64,000 nucleotides of DNA from a virus: positions 1 through 64,000 of the IMG/VR virus record IMGVR_UViG_3300023181_000026. One strand, 5' to 3'. Position 1 is the first letter of the stretch. Every line of letters starts with the position of its first letter. A model generated the notes under the pieces. The model ran no database searches. It was not told where the DNA came from and worked only from the letters and a program-made list of their open reading frames with translations. The translations under genes were made by a program, and so were the position numbers. Positions 7,643 through 15,547 of this stretch are shown here, in pieces.

Positions 7643-7971
7643 AAATAGAAAGAGAGATTAACGTAAAACAGACTAAAGAGCTAGATTTACCACAAGGAGA
7701 GTATTATTATAAAATAAGTGAGAATCAATCTCCTGACGATAATTATTTTCATTTATTTGTTAATGATCAAGATGAAAGTTTCAGTTGGATTAAGGTTTCT
7801 ATGAGCTATGCAGAAACTGTAATATCTAGGCGTGAGGAAGTGTTTGAACCACATTATCTTATAACTTATCATTTGTTTGGAGTTCCTGCGGCAAAAGGAG
7901 AAAATATAACTAAAGAAGAATTTCAATCAAAGCTTAAAGAAGCTATAACTTTAATAAATGGTGAACTTTAA
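7639..7971 (+). CDS. Hypothetical protein (110 aa)
   Basis: Charged protein with a beta-rich first half (ELDLPQGEYYYKISENQSPDD). The C-terminal LITYHLFGVPAAKGENITKEEF resembles the end of the next, 48-residue product (LIYYNLFGAPKTHKEVAES), hinting at a duplicated short motif. Stop and next start overlap as TAATG. Confidence 0.66.
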   Translation: MKIEREINVKQTKELDLPQGEYYYKISENQSPDDNYFHLFVNDQDESFSWIKVSMSYAETVISRREEVFEPHYLITYHLFGVPAAKGENITKEEFQSKLKEAITLINGEL

Positions 7972-8117
7972 TGGAATTAACAATAAAACAAATAATTTCT
8001 AAAGAGAATATAGAGGCTAGAAGAAAAGCTGAATTAATATATTACAATTTATTCGGCGCGCCAAAAACTCATAAAGAAGTGGCAGAAAGTTTCAATATAA
8101 TACATGACATTAAATGA
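7971..8117 (+). CDS. Mini-protein (48 aa)
   Basis: 48 residues, start overlapping the previous stop by one base. The C-terminal part (AELIYYNLFGAPKTHKEVAES) echoes the previous protein's C-terminus and could form a helix-turn-helix-like unit. A 9-base GC-only word (8054-8062) lies inside it. Function unknown. Confidence 0.5.
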   Translation: MELTIKQIISKENIEARRKAELIYYNLFGAPKTHKEVAESFNIIHDIK

Positions 8118-8124
8118 ATAATTT

Positions 8125-8427
8125 ATGGATAACTTAATAATCTTACACTTACAAGAGCACACTGTATCCATAAATGATAAACCTGTATTCAATCATATAT
8201 TCGAAGTTTTTGAAAATCTGGGAGACTTAAAAGCATTTAAGAAATCTTATATTCCGCCCCATAAAAGTGAATACAATAAACAAAAAGTTTATAAAGATGT
8301 TTTTAAACTAGGGAACTTTACTGTTGGAATTTCTATATGTAATGAAACAGAATGGAGATGGATAAGAGGATTGACAAATATAAAAGATTCTTTTGGTAAT
8401 TATGTTTATATAGATCAAGGGTATTAA
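8125..8427 (+). CDS. Hypothetical protein (100 aa)
   Basis: Protein of unknown function (NLIILHLQEHTVSINDKPVF, NETEWRWIRGLTNIKDSFG) beginning with a beta-like segment. It is the last intact gene before the DNA polymerase. The same frame continues open after its TAA for another 40 codons (see 8428-8547). Confidence 0.65.
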   Translation: MDNLIILHLQEHTVSINDKPVFNHIFEVFENLGDLKAFKKSYIPPHKSEYNKQKVYKDVFKLGNFTVGISICNETEWRWIRGLTNIKDSFGNYVYIDQGY

Positions 8428-8547
8428 AATGAAATATATAAATTAGCTTTTAATGTTGTACTATTATTAGCTTATATCGCGCGAAAAAAGAAAGCGTCAG
8501 CAAGCTATAAAAACAGAAAGAAAAAACAAGCTAAATCATTGATATGA
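8428..8547 (+). pseudogene. Remnant of a small membrane protein with no start codon
   Basis: An open stretch without ATG encodes a hydrophobic segment (LAFNVVLLLAYIA) followed by a very basic tail (RKKKASASYKNRKKKQ), the look of a one-pass membrane protein. The only nearby ATG (8429-8435 region) is in another frame and stops after five codons, so the start may have been lost by a one-base change. It contains the GC word at 8478 and one copy of the 31-bp inverted repeat. Confidence 0.35.
8486..8516 (+). repeat. 31-bp repeat, copy 1 (inverted copy at 24603)
   Basis: A perfect 31-base match, in reverse complement, to 24603-24633. The core reads GAAAGCGTCAGCAAGC followed by TATAAAAACAG. In both places the GC-only micro-motif lies a few bases to the same side (CGCGCG here, CGGCGG there). 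It sits 27 bases before the DNA polymerase start. Confidence 0.9.
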
Positions 8548-10634
8548 AAGCATTAGAAGAAACACATCAATCACCTATATTTATTACATATGATATAGAG
8601 ACTTTCTATTCGATCTTTTGTGTTGTATTCAAATATAAAGACAGATATAAAATATTTGAAATCAGTGAAAGAATAGACCAAGAAAAAGAATTAAAAGCTT
8701 TTCTCAGGGAGGCGATAGAAAAAGGATGGTTTCTTTGTGGATTTAATAACTGTAGATTTGATGGTCAAGTATTACAATGGATTTTGAATGGTAAAAATGG
8801 TTTATCTAAATTATCTGGCGTAGAAAAAGCAAAAGCTATAATGGAATTTGCATCTGGAGTAATTACTAAAATTAACAACAGAGAATTTCCACCTTATTCG
8901 GAAGATAAAATTCAGTTCAAACAACTAGATTTATTTCTTCAGAACCATTACAATAACGCCGCTCGTTTTTCGGGATTAAAATGGATTGAATATAGTATGA
9001 ATTTTGAGAAAATTCAAGATTTACCCTATAAATTTGATGAGTATTTAGAAAGTGATAAATTTGATGATGTAATAGATTATTGCAAAAACGATGTAAATGC
9101 AACAGAAACTTTCTTTTATAAATGTAAAGATTTATTACAACTACGATTTACTCAACAGTCGGAAAATCCACATTTATTATTACTGAATAAATCTGATAGT
9201 ACAATAGGTGAAATGCTATTTTTAGATATGATGGCTAATAAGTTGGCAGTAGATAAAAATATACTAAAGAAAAAGCAGACTCATCATAAATCCATAAAGT
9301 TAAAAGATGTTATTCTGCCTTATATAAAATTTGAAACGGCTGAGTTTAATAGCGTTTTAGAATTCTTCAAAGAGCAGGAAATAACTAGTACAAAAGATGT
9401 TTTCAAACACATGATGGTATATGATGGATTGGAATATTTCTATGGATTGGGTGGTCTACACGCTGCAAGAGGTAATTCTATAGTAAAATCAGATAATGAA
9501 AATATTGTATTGTCAATAGATTTTCAAAGTTTCTATCCTAATATTTCAATTAAGAATCGCTTTTATCCAAAACATTTATCGGAATCTTTCTGCGATCTTT
9601 ACGAAGAACTTTTTGAAAAAAGAAAATTAATACCTAAATCGAATCCTCAAAATACAGCAATTAAGCTACTTTTGAACGCAACATTTGGAAAAGGGGGTGA
9701 TATTTATAGCTTCCTTTACGATAAATTTTTTCAAATGTCTATTACTGTAAATGGTCAATTGATATTATCAATGTTATGTGAGCAATTATCACAGATAGAT
9801 GGTGTCAGAATGCATATGGTAAATACAGATGGGGCGGAGTTGATAGTACCAAGGAATAAAAAACGAGAGGTATACAACGTGTGTTTAGAAATTGAAAAAC
9901 TTACTCAGCTTACTTTAGAATACAGTGTGTATGATAAATTATTTACTAGAGACATTAATAATTATCTAGGAATTGATATAAAAGGTAAAATTAAAACAAA
10001 AGGTGCATTTGAAATAGACGTAGAATATCATAAGAACAGGTCTTCTCGTATCACTCAGATAGCTGTAAAGCGTTATTTTGTAGACGGAGTAGCTGTGGAA
10101 GATACTATAAAAAATCATCTCTCTGGAGCTCTATATGAAGGTATAGAAAATCAGGGTATATATGATTTTTGTATTGGTAAGAAGATTAAAAGTAATCAGA
10201 ATTATACTTTAGAAACAGAATCGGAAATTATTAAAAATATTGAAGATAAGGTTATCCGTTTTTATGTTTCCAATGATGGAGTATTCTTGTATAAGAATTA
10301 CAACGATGGAAGAAAAGAAGTTACTGTTGGTAATAATAAAGTAACAATGTTTATGGATTATTATGAAAGTGAAGATTACCATATAAATTATGATTATTAT
10401 ATAGAACAAGCGAATAGAATTATTTTTGAAGTTGACGGTACTAATGATAGATTGGCAGTAGAGGCAAAAGAAAAGCGAGAAAAAGAAAAACTACAGAAAG
10501 AGGAAGAGAATTATTTAAAATATTGTATAAATAAAATCCCGACGCAGCTTCAGTATGATCAATACTGGAGATCGCATTGTGAAGATAAATACGGTAAGCC
10601 ACAAGAAATAAAACCAAGTAAAGCAAAAGTATAA
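8544..10634 (+). CDS. DNA polymerase, family B, with 3'-5' exonuclease
   Basis: 696 residues with a full motif set. Exonuclease: ITYDIETF (Asp17, Glu19), FNNCRFDG (Asn69, Asp73) and YCKNDVNATE (about 178-187). Polymerase: motif A LSIDFQSFYPN (about 322-332), motif B IKLLLNATFGK (about 371-381), motif C NTDGAEL (about 427-433). It copies phage DNA with proofreading. Some crAss-like phages carry this compact PolB in place of a family A enzyme. The C-terminal 60 residues are Lys/Glu-rich and charged. Its ATG overlaps the preceding remnant; a promoter and small-RNA-like unit follow 17 bases downstream. Confidence 0.93.
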   Translation: MKALEETHQSPIFITYDIETFYSIFCVVFKYKDRYKIFEISERIDQEKELKAFLREAIEKGWFLCGFNNCRFDGQVLQWILNGKNGLSKLSGVEKAKAIMEFASGVITKINNREFPPYSEDKIQFKQLDLFLQNHYNNAARFSGLKWIEYSMNFEKIQDLPYKFDEYLESDKFDDVIDYCKNDVNATETFFYKCKDLLQLRFTQQSENPHLLLLNKSDSTIGEMLFLDMMANKLAVDKNILKKKQTHHKSIKLKDVILPYIKFETAEFNSVLEFFKEQEITSTKDVFKHMMVYDGLEYFYGLGGLHAARGNSIVKSDNENIVLSIDFQSFYPNISIKNRFYPKHLSESFCDLYEELFEKRKLIPKSNPQNTAIKLLLNATFGKGGDIYSFLYDKFFQMSITVNGQLILSMLCEQLSQIDGVRMHMVNTDGAELIVPRNKKREVYNVCLEIEKLTQLTLEYSVYDKLFTRDINNYLGIDIKGKIKTKGAFEIDVEYHKNRSSRITQIAVKRYFVDGVAVEDTIKNHLSGALYEGIENQGIYDFCIGKKIKSNQNYTLETESEIIKNIEDKVIRFYVSNDGVFLYKNYNDGRKEVTVGNNKVTMFMDYYESEDYHINYDYYIEQANRIIFEVDGTNDRLAVEAKEKREKEKLQKEEENYLKYCINKIPTQLQYDQYWRSHCEDKYGKPQEIKPSKAKV

Positions 10635-10650
10635 TAAATTCTATTATTTA

Positions 10651-10682
10651 TTTGTGAATGTCGATTATAATTCATAAGTTTG
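10651..10682 (+). promoter_or_regulatory. Bacteroidota-type promoter for a small RNA or leader
   Basis: -33 TTTG (10651-10654), 20-base spacer, -7 TAAGTTTG (10675-10682), an exact fit to TAnnTTTG. Transcription should begin near 10687-10690, just ahead of the structured RNA. Confidence 0.65.
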
Positions 10683-10687
10683 CTGGG

Positions 10688-10795
10688 TAGTTGAAAGGTC
10701 AAGCTCAGTTACAATGAAAAATATATTTAAATATCGGAACTGTCCGTCTATAGATCTTGCTTGACCCAAGTGATATAGACGGCTTTTCTGTTTTT
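10688..10795 (+). ncRNA. Putative structured small RNA (about 105 nt) with pseudoknot
   Basis: The transcript expected from the promoter at 10651-10682 contains four pairings. GGTCAAGC (10697-10704) is perfectly complementary to GCTTGACC (10759-10766). CAGTT (10706-10710) pairs with AACTG (10738-10742). ATATTTAAATAT in between is self-complementary. CCGTCTATA (10744-10752) pairs with TATAGACGG (10774-10782) and is followed by a T-rich tract. Because GCTTGACC lies in the loop of the last hairpin, the first pairing would form a pseudoknot. No long reading frame is present. It is either a free small RNA ending at the terminator or an attenuated leader of the GIY-YIG gene. Confidence 0.55.
10744..10795 (+). 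terminator. Strong rho-independent terminator
   Basis: Perfect 9-bp stem CCGTCTATA/TATAGACGG with a 21-base loop, followed by CTTTTCTGTTTTT. It ends the putative small RNA 14 bases before the GIY-YIG gene. Confidence 0.85.
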
Positions 10796-10808
10796 ACAAG
10801 CCATAGAC

Positions 10809-11672
10809 ATGCAAAACTTTAACACAGAAAAATTAAAAACACAAATTGGAGTTTATGAAATTAGGAATATTATAAATAATAAAGTTTACATAGGTTCCAC
10901 CATTATGTCATTTCATAGAAGATGGGATCATCATCGGTCTTTATTAAGAGCAAATACTCATAAAAATGTCCATCTCCAAAGAGCTTGGAATAAACATGGT
11001 GAAGAGAACTTTATTTTCAACGTACTAGAAATAGTTGCTGAGTGCTGTACATTAGATGTGGAACAAACTTATTTGGATACAATTTCTGAAAAATATAATA
11101 TAAATCCTCTTGCTTCTGGAACTCCAAACATGTCACAAGAGACTATTGATAAAAGAGCAGCCAGTTTTAAAATAACAACTTCTATTTCATTAAATTACTT
11201 GAAAAAAGTTAGAAGTGGAGAAATCAATATTGAAGATGTCCCTGATAAATATTTAAAGTTAGTTAGATATAGATTAGAATCGGTGCCTTGGAACAAAGGT
11301 CTAACTTTAGAAGATACAGATTACTCATATCTTAGGGTGCCGAAAACAACAACAGATAAATTAAAACAGGCACATAAAAATACATCTATAAGGCATAGAG
11401 AATCCGCTCCTGAAATATTTGTATACAATAAAGAAGGTTCGTTTTTAGGTAGTTGGAATTGTTCTCAGGATTTAGCAGATTGGTCTAAAACAGATGAAAA
11501 TAATCTGCCTATAGTTTCGAGATTTAAAGGTGATATGAGAATGGGAATTCCAGTTAAACATTTACTAGCATCTGGTATAAATAAATCTGCAAATACAGGA
11601 GAACCTTACAAAGGAATTTACTTTTCTTATACTCCTCTCTCTGTTAAATCTTTCTTAAAGACAGTGGATTAG
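10809..11672 (+). CDS. GIY-YIG homing endonuclease
   Basis: 287 residues. The GIY-YIG core is IGVYEIRN (Gly14-Tyr16) and KVYIGS (Tyr27-Gly29), with Arg37/Arg38, the RAWNKHGEENF helix start and the metal-binding Glu85 in VEQTYL. After it come NUMOD3-like (PWNKGLTLEDTDYSYLR) and NUMOD1-like (IFVYNKEGSFLGSWNCSQDLA) DNA-binding segments. The enzyme should nick or cut a specific site in intron- or gene-free relatives and copy itself by homing. It stands directly after the polymerase, a usual homing position, and behind a terminator, so it may be poorly expressed from upstream. Confidence 0.88.
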   Translation: MQNFNTEKLKTQIGVYEIRNIINNKVYIGSTIMSFHRRWDHHRSLLRANTHKNVHLQRAWNKHGEENFIFNVLEIVAECCTLDVEQTYLDTISEKYNINPLASGTPNMSQETIDKRAASFKITTSISLNYLKKVRSGEINIEDVPDKYLKLVRYRLESVPWNKGLTLEDTDYSYLRVPKTTTDKLKQAHKNTSIRHRESAPEIFVYNKEGSFLGSWNCSQDLADWSKTDENNLPIVSRFKGDMRMGIPVKHLLASGINKSANTGEPYKGIYFSYTPLSVKSFLKTVD

Positions 11673-11687
11673 TTTGTAATTATTCTG

Positions 11688-11695
11688 TATCTTTG
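11688..11695 (+). promoter_or_regulatory. Possible promoter -7 element
   Basis: TATCTTTG fits the Bacteroidota -7 consensus TAnnTTTG in the 102-base gap after the GIY-YIG gene. No TTG lies at the expected -33 distance, so the call is weak. It would serve the array from 11775 on. Confidence 0.35.
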
Positions 11696-11774
11696 TTAAT
11701 ATCAGTTCTTTAGAGACTTGTTATTTCTTTTTACGCGGCGATTTTAAAAACAAAACAATTAATAAAATATAGGT

Positions 11775-11966
11775 ATGAACAGATATATAATAACAAAACT
11801 TAAAAAAGACAGGACTGAAAGGTTTATTTTAGCATTAGATTTAAAAACATGGTTGCCATTATCTAAAAGTAAAAATGCAGCTTTCCTAAATATCAATGAA
11901 GCTCTTGATGTTATAAAGAAGTTAAATCCAGACGAAAATTATTATTATTTAAAAACTAACATATGA
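11775..11966 (+). CDS. Hypothetical protein (63 aa)
   Basis: Basic protein (MNRYIITKLKKDRTERFILALDL). No family recognised. It heads a new run of small genes after the GIY-YIG gene and is coupled to the next by ATGA. Confidence 0.6.
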   Translation: MNRYIITKLKKDRTERFILALDLKTWLPLSKSKNAAFLNINEALDVIKKLNPDENYYYLKTNI

Positions 11967-12250
11967 ACGATTCGACACTAATTACAAAAGAAATATTACA
12001 AGAATACGGTTTTATCTGTGAAAGAGAAAGAAATACAGAAACAGAATTAGACGGAATATGGTATAATTGTTTTAATCTGTGTGAGGATTTTTATGATGGG
12101 GATTTTAATTTCGCCGTGTATGTCAGAGGATCAGGTTGCATGAAAAATGGGTATTCTATAAAAACAGTTGGGAGATTGAAAGAGTTATACAAAGGAATTA
12201 CGGGTAAAAACTTAGAGAAAGCTGTTATTGAAGTACCTAATAAATTATAG
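11963..12250 (+). CDS. Hypothetical protein (95 aa)
   Basis: Soluble, with YGFICERERNTETELDGIWYN and a C-terminal GRLKELYKGITGKNLE helix. Proteins of this look are frequent in Bacteroidota phages and mobile elements but have no assigned role. ATGA overlap with the previous gene. Confidence 0.65.
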   Translation: MNDSTLITKEILQEYGFICERERNTETELDGIWYNCFNLCEDFYDGDFNFAVYVRGSGCMKNGYSIKTVGRLKELYKGITGKNLEKAVIEVPNKL

Positions 12251-12252
12251 TA

Positions 12253-12435
12253 ATGAATTACACATCAGTAAGAAACGAAAATGGGAGTTATTCTCTAATA
12301 AAAGACGGAGACTTCTATTATGATTTAGGTAGAGAATTTAGCTACCCATCTATAACTAAATTCCTCAAAATATTGAATGAAATAAAGGATGTTAAATTAC
12401 CTATAGTAGGAGAAATATATGAAGAAGAGATTTGA
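12253..12435 (+). CDS. Hypothetical protein (60 aa)
   Basis: Small protein (TSVRNENGSYSLIKDGDFYYD) with a beta-hairpin-like first half. No family recognised. Overlaps the DUF4177-like gene by 17 bases. Confidence 0.6.
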   Translation: MNYTSVRNENGSYSLIKDGDFYYDLGREFSYPSITKFLKILNEIKDVKLPIVGEIYEEEI

Positions 12436-12589
12436 ATATGTGAGCCGTTATTTTCGAGGTAATATTATGGATTTGGATGGTTATTTAAATGAATTAGGAA
12501 GGGATCAATGGGAATTAATATCATCTTTGAATATTGTTGAAGATAAAATAAACTTTTACCTTATTTTTAAACGGGAAATAAATATATGA
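12419..12589 (+). CDS. DUF4177-like protein (56 aa)
   Basis: 56 residues matching the pattern of DUF4177 mini-proteins: an N-terminal FEYVSRYF strand, LDGYLNELGRDQWELIS (the L-N-x-x-G-x-x-G-W-E-L signature, with Asp for the second Gly), then FYLIFKRE. The family is found in bacteria and phages and has no known function. It lies in a chain of overlapping genes. Confidence 0.65.
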   Translation: MKKRFEYVSRYFRGNIMDLDGYLNELGRDQWELISSLNIVEDKINFYLIFKREINI

Positions 12590-12738
12590 TACAGAATAGA
12601 ATATACCAAGTAAAAGGAACAAATAAATATTGGGTTTATATTCACGAATTATTTGGGTTTTATACTTTAGATGGCGCACCATGTTGGTGGGAAGGAAATA
12701 TAGAATTTATTGATACTGGCGTGAATTATGGAAAATAA
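12586..12738 (+). CDS. Mini-protein (50 aa)
   Basis: 50 residues with many aromatics (KYWVYIHELFGFYTL, CWWEG). ATGA overlap with the DUF4177-like gene and an 11-base overlap with the next gene support it as real. No family recognised. Confidence 0.52.
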   Translation: MIQNRIYQVKGTNKYWVYIHELFGFYTLDGAPCWWEGNIEFIDTGVNYGK

Positions 12739-12946
12739 ATTAAAATACATTATAAAAGATTATGAACAAATAGATTTTATACATGAATTATTATCGTATG
12801 AAGATGTAGGAGAGGAAACTATAAAGCTTTATAATGGGGGTTTATATTTAGGGAATATATTTGTACAGACAGAAATAGACGGCAGAGAATTTATATGGCT
12901 TAATCAAAGAGTTGAATGGCTAGATCATATAACAAAACAATTATAG
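12728..12946 (+). CDS. Hypothetical protein (72 aa)
   Basis: Acidic protein (KDYEQIDFIHELLSYEDVGEE; RVEWLDHITKQL at the end). No family recognised. Confidence 0.6.
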   Translation: MENKLKYIIKDYEQIDFIHELLSYEDVGEETIKLYNGGLYLGNIFVQTEIDGREFIWLNQRVEWLDHITKQL

Positions 12947-13131
12947 TGAAAAATATAAATGTACGTCCTAATTTTTCAATTTATAGTGATATTGAAATAG
13001 GAGATGAGTATATAATAGTTTCGTACGATGATTTTACAAATGAAATTATGAATGTCGGCTTTACTTATTGCAGTTTTCGGGAAATTTGGAAAAAACATAA
13101 AAGTGTAATAGGGAGATGGAAAATAAAATGA
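12916..13131 (+). CDS. Hypothetical protein (71 aa)
   Basis: Beta-rich small protein (NFSIYSDIEIGDEYIIVSYDDF, FREIWKKHKSVIGRWKIK). The ATG at 12916 overlaps the previous gene by 31 bases. A GTG at 12946 or an ATG at 12958-12960, which abut or follow that gene's stop, could be the true start. No family recognised. Confidence 0.55.
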   Translation: MARSYNKTIIVKNINVRPNFSIYSDIEIGDEYIIVSYDDFTNEIMNVGFTYCSFREIWKKHKSVIGRWKIK

Positions 13132-13328
13132 AAAAATCAATAGAGGATATATTTCCTATAGGTCAAAAAGTTTTCTTTCATAGTGGGAATTTTACAGGTT
13201 ATGAAGGAGTTGTTAAAAGTGTAGACTACCAAGATCCAGAAGCAATATTTGGTTTTATTATAAATGTTGAGCTGGAAAATGGGAGAATAGTTAAAGTAGA
13301 AAAATCAGAACATATCACTAAATTATGA
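13128..13328 (+). CDS. Hypothetical protein (66 aa)
   Basis: The ATG at 13128 forms an ATGA overlap with the previous stop and is preferred to the one 12 bases upstream. The product has a KOW/SH3-like feel (PIGQKVFFHSGNFTGYEGVV; GFIINVELENGRIVKV), that is, small beta-barrel strands around a Gly-rich turn. Function unknown. Confidence 0.6.
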   Translation: MKKSIEDIFPIGQKVFFHSGNFTGYEGVVKSVDYQDPEAIFGFIINVELENGRIVKVEKSEHITKL

Positions 13329-13669
13329 GCAACAAATTAGATATTACAAAGGGAGAGTGGAAAAGCCACCAACAGAATAGCGGCGATATGTATATATCAA
13401 GTGAAGATTGGTTTAACTTTATTAAAGTATCATTTGTTCACGATGCAAATACAGAAAATCATAGAGAGCAGTGTTTAAATAATTCAAAGCTTATTTGTGA
13501 TGCAGGAAACACTTATAACCAAACACCATTATTACCTTCTGAGTTGCTTAGGCAGAGGAATGAGTTAATTGAGGTTTTAAACCATTTAGGTAGTTGCCTT
13601 TCAGGAACTATATATTATAAATTAAGTGAACTATGTTATGAAACGCTAACACAAATCGAAAATGAGTAA
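13325..13669 (+). CDS. Conserved phage-type hypothetical protein (114 aa)
   Basis: Contains the order seen in many phage proteins of this type: ITKGEWKSHQ near the N-terminus, NSKLICDAGNTYNQT in the middle and LPSELLRQRNELIEVLNHL as a C-terminal helix. The family has no established function. ATGA overlap upstream and 8-base overlap downstream. Confidence 0.7.
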   Translation: MSNKLDITKGEWKSHQQNSGDMYISSEDWFNFIKVSFVHDANTENHREQCLNNSKLICDAGNTYNQTPLLPSELLRQRNELIEVLNHLGSCLSGTIYYKLSELCYETLTQIENE

Positions 13670-14153
13670 ACTAACATTAGAGCACATTGCTCCATATTTA
13701 CCGTATGGGCTAAAGGTACACACTGGATTTGATATAAGAACTATGGTTGATGAAATTACTTCAGTTAATCAAGTTAATAATAGCCTACTTATTCAATTTG
13801 TAACTTCTAAACAATGTAAACCTATTTTAAGAAAAATGGATTTGGCTAAGACTATAACAATAGATGAGAAAGAGGTTACGCCAATTTTAGAACTTGCTAA
13901 CATTTGTTCTGGTTCATATGACTGGACTTTATTTTGTGGAAAAGCTGTAAGAGGAAGAGATGTAATATCTAAAGAGATTTTTAATTATGAAAATGGAGAC
14001 TTTTATTTTTATGATAAAATAGAACAATACCATGTTAATAACCAACTCGCTTTATTCAAATGGCTATACGCAAATAAATTCGATGTGGAAGGACTTATTG
14101 ACTCTGGTCTTGCTGTTGACGTGGAAACATTAGAAACTAATCCTTATGAATAA
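13662..14153 (+). CDS. Conserved hypothetical protein (163 aa)
   Basis: Starts LTLEHIAPYLPYGLKVH, a segment often seen in Bacteroidota phage/prophage proteins with a similar middle (RKMDLAKTI, PILELANICSG). The C-terminal part ends with LFKWLYANKFDVEGLIDSGLA. Function unknown; it is possibly a small regulator, but no DNA-binding motif is clear. Confidence 0.72.
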   Translation: MSKLTLEHIAPYLPYGLKVHTGFDIRTMVDEITSVNQVNNSLLIQFVTSKQCKPILRKMDLAKTITIDEKEVTPILELANICSGSYDWTLFCGKAVRGRDVISKEIFNYENGDFYFYDKIEQYHVNNQLALFKWLYANKFDVEGLIDSGLAVDVETLETNPYE

Positions 14154-14223
14154 AAATATCTCTTAAAATAAATTATCTCTACAAGAATTACTTTGTTTTT
14201 TACCAGAGTGGAAACTATTTAAT

Positions 14224-14379
14224 ATGTATGGTTTGGAACACATATATAACGATACTTATTATATTGAAAAGATTTATGATTATTTTATAATAGGGTATGA
14301 CCCCGGAGATAGGGTTTTTAAAATGATAGGTAGAGTGAATACTTTAACAGAATTATTATCAATAATAGAAAAATTATAA
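14224..14379 (+). CDS. Mini-protein (51 aa), possibly N-terminally truncated
   Basis: 51 residues (EHIYNDTYYIEKIYDYFIIGYD, VFKMIGRVNTLTELLSIIEK). The frame is open upstream from 14167 and reads SLQELLCFLPEWKLFNMYG without an ATG. This resembles the start of the previous gene's family (LTLEHIAPYLPYGLK), so the true N-terminus may have been lost. Confidence 0.45.
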   Translation: MYGLEHIYNDTYYIEKIYDYFIIGYDPGDRVFKMIGRVNTLTELLSIIEKL

Positions 14380-14382
14380 AAA

Positions 14383-14646
14383 ATGGAATTAAGAAGCGAA
14401 CAAAAATTTAACGGAGAATTCAGAGTGCATGTTATACCTTATGAGGAAGAAGTGGTATCGGAATGTATATCTGTCTTTAATAGGGATACTGTAGATTATA
14501 CAGTTGAAGGAGATTTTAAGAAGAGTTTATTCACTGTTTTAAGAGATGTAGCTGATTTTGAACGTATTTCCTTAGCTGAATTGCTGTGTTCTTATTTATC
14601 CGCCGAGGAAAAAGAAGACTTGTTAGATGAATTAAATGTTATTTAG
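14383..14646 (+). CDS. Hypothetical protein (87 aa)
   Basis: Acidic protein (RSEQKFNGEFRVHVIPYEEEV; FERISLAELLCSYLSAEEKEDL). The C-terminal half is helical. No family recognised. Confidence 0.64.
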   Translation: MELRSEQKFNGEFRVHVIPYEEEVVSECISVFNRDTVDYTVEGDFKKSLFTVLRDVADFERISLAELLCSYLSAEEKEDLLDELNVI

Positions 14647-14649
14647 ATT

Positions 14650-14802
14650 ATGGAAAAAGCAATTGAAATAGTACAGAGTAAATTAAGCCAAGTAGAATAT
14701 AATCTGTCTTTAACATTAGCAGATTCTGATTTTTATAAAACTATGTTTGCGAGAAAATTAGTATTAACGGATATCCTTAGAGATTTAAAGAAGGAGTTAT
14801 GA
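14650..14802 (+). CDS. Mini-protein (50 aa)
   Basis: A 50-codon helical product (KAIEIVQSKLSQVEYNLSLTL; LVLTDILRDLKKEL) that starts three bases after the previous stop and overlaps the next ATG. No family recognised. Confidence 0.5.
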   Translation: MEKAIEIVQSKLSQVEYNLSLTLADSDFYKTMFARKLVLTDILRDLKKEL

Positions 14803-15122
14803 TGATTTACATAACTAAGAAATACTGCGACTTTACAGAAAAATATAAACCTCATAAAGTTTGGGAGGTTGATTGCGCAGATGTAGAAAATGAGTATAAA
14901 TTATTTATGGTAAGTAGAGCTTATGAGTTAGGTCTTATTATTAGTATGAAACATTTAATTGTTGCAAATTATCCAGACCACCATGCCCATATGTTTAAAT
15001 CTGAATATATTGCCGCCGAAAAGAAATGGAATAAGATTTTAAAACAGTGGAATATAGATAGGTTTATTGCAGATATATTAAAAGGTAAGAAATTAGAATT
15101 TAAAGAGATTAATAGGATATGA
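14799..15122 (+). CDS. Hypothetical protein (107 aa)
   Basis: Protein with His-rich segment (NYPDHHAHMFKSEYIAAEKKW) that might bind metal, followed by a Trp/Lys helix. No family recognised. Two ATGs in tandem (14799 and 14802) can start it. ATGA overlap with the next gene. Confidence 0.65.
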   Translation: MMIYITKKYCDFTEKYKPHKVWEVDCADVENEYKLFMVSRAYELGLIISMKHLIVANYPDHHAHMFKSEYIAAEKKWNKILKQWNIDRFIADILKGKKLEFKEINRI

Positions 15123-15316
15123 AAACAATTAGAGAAGTCTTAGAAGAAAGTATATGGGATTCAGGAGATGATTATATACTAAAAACTGATGAAGAGATTA
15201 TTGATATCATATCTGATTTTGGAAATGGTTTATGCGAATTTCACACTTTAGATATAAATAGACTTGTAGTTGAGAACCAAAGAATGAAAAAATTACTAAA
15301 TATAAAAGATATATAA
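15119..15316 (+). CDS. Hypothetical protein (65 aa)
   Basis: Acidic, helical small protein (TIREVLEESIWDSGDDYIL; LVVENQRMKKLLNIKDI). The C-terminal helix could be a coiled coil. No family recognised. Its stop touches the next ATG. Confidence 0.6.
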   Translation: MKTIREVLEESIWDSGDDYILKTDEEIIDIISDFGNGLCEFHTLDINRLVVENQRMKKLLNIKDI

Positions 15317-15546
15317 TGAGACCACAAGAAAAAGCTAATTATTTAGTTGACATATTCGCAGATATGGAGTCTACAGAAGTAGAATGCGGCAGTTATTGTC
15401 AAGGCGGTACAGTAAACAGGAAGAAATTAGGAATTGAAGCAGCTTTAATATGTGCAGAAGAGATACAAAATATAAAAAGTGTTGAAAAGGATATTGATCT
15501 TTATGATTATTGGGAAGAGGTTAAACTAGAATTGCAAAAGTTATAG
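15316..15546 (+). CDS. Hypothetical protein (76 aa)
   Basis: Contains VECGSYCQGGTVNRKKLGIE, a Cys-containing turn, then helices (AALICAEEIQNI, YDYWEEVKLELQKL). Similar small proteins with an AxxxA-Cys helix are common in Bacteroidota phages. Function unknown. Confidence 0.63.
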   Translation: MRPQEKANYLVDIFADMESTEVECGSYCQGGTVNRKKLGIEAALICAEEIQNIKSVEKDIDLYDYWEEVKLELQKL

Positions 15547-15547
15547 A

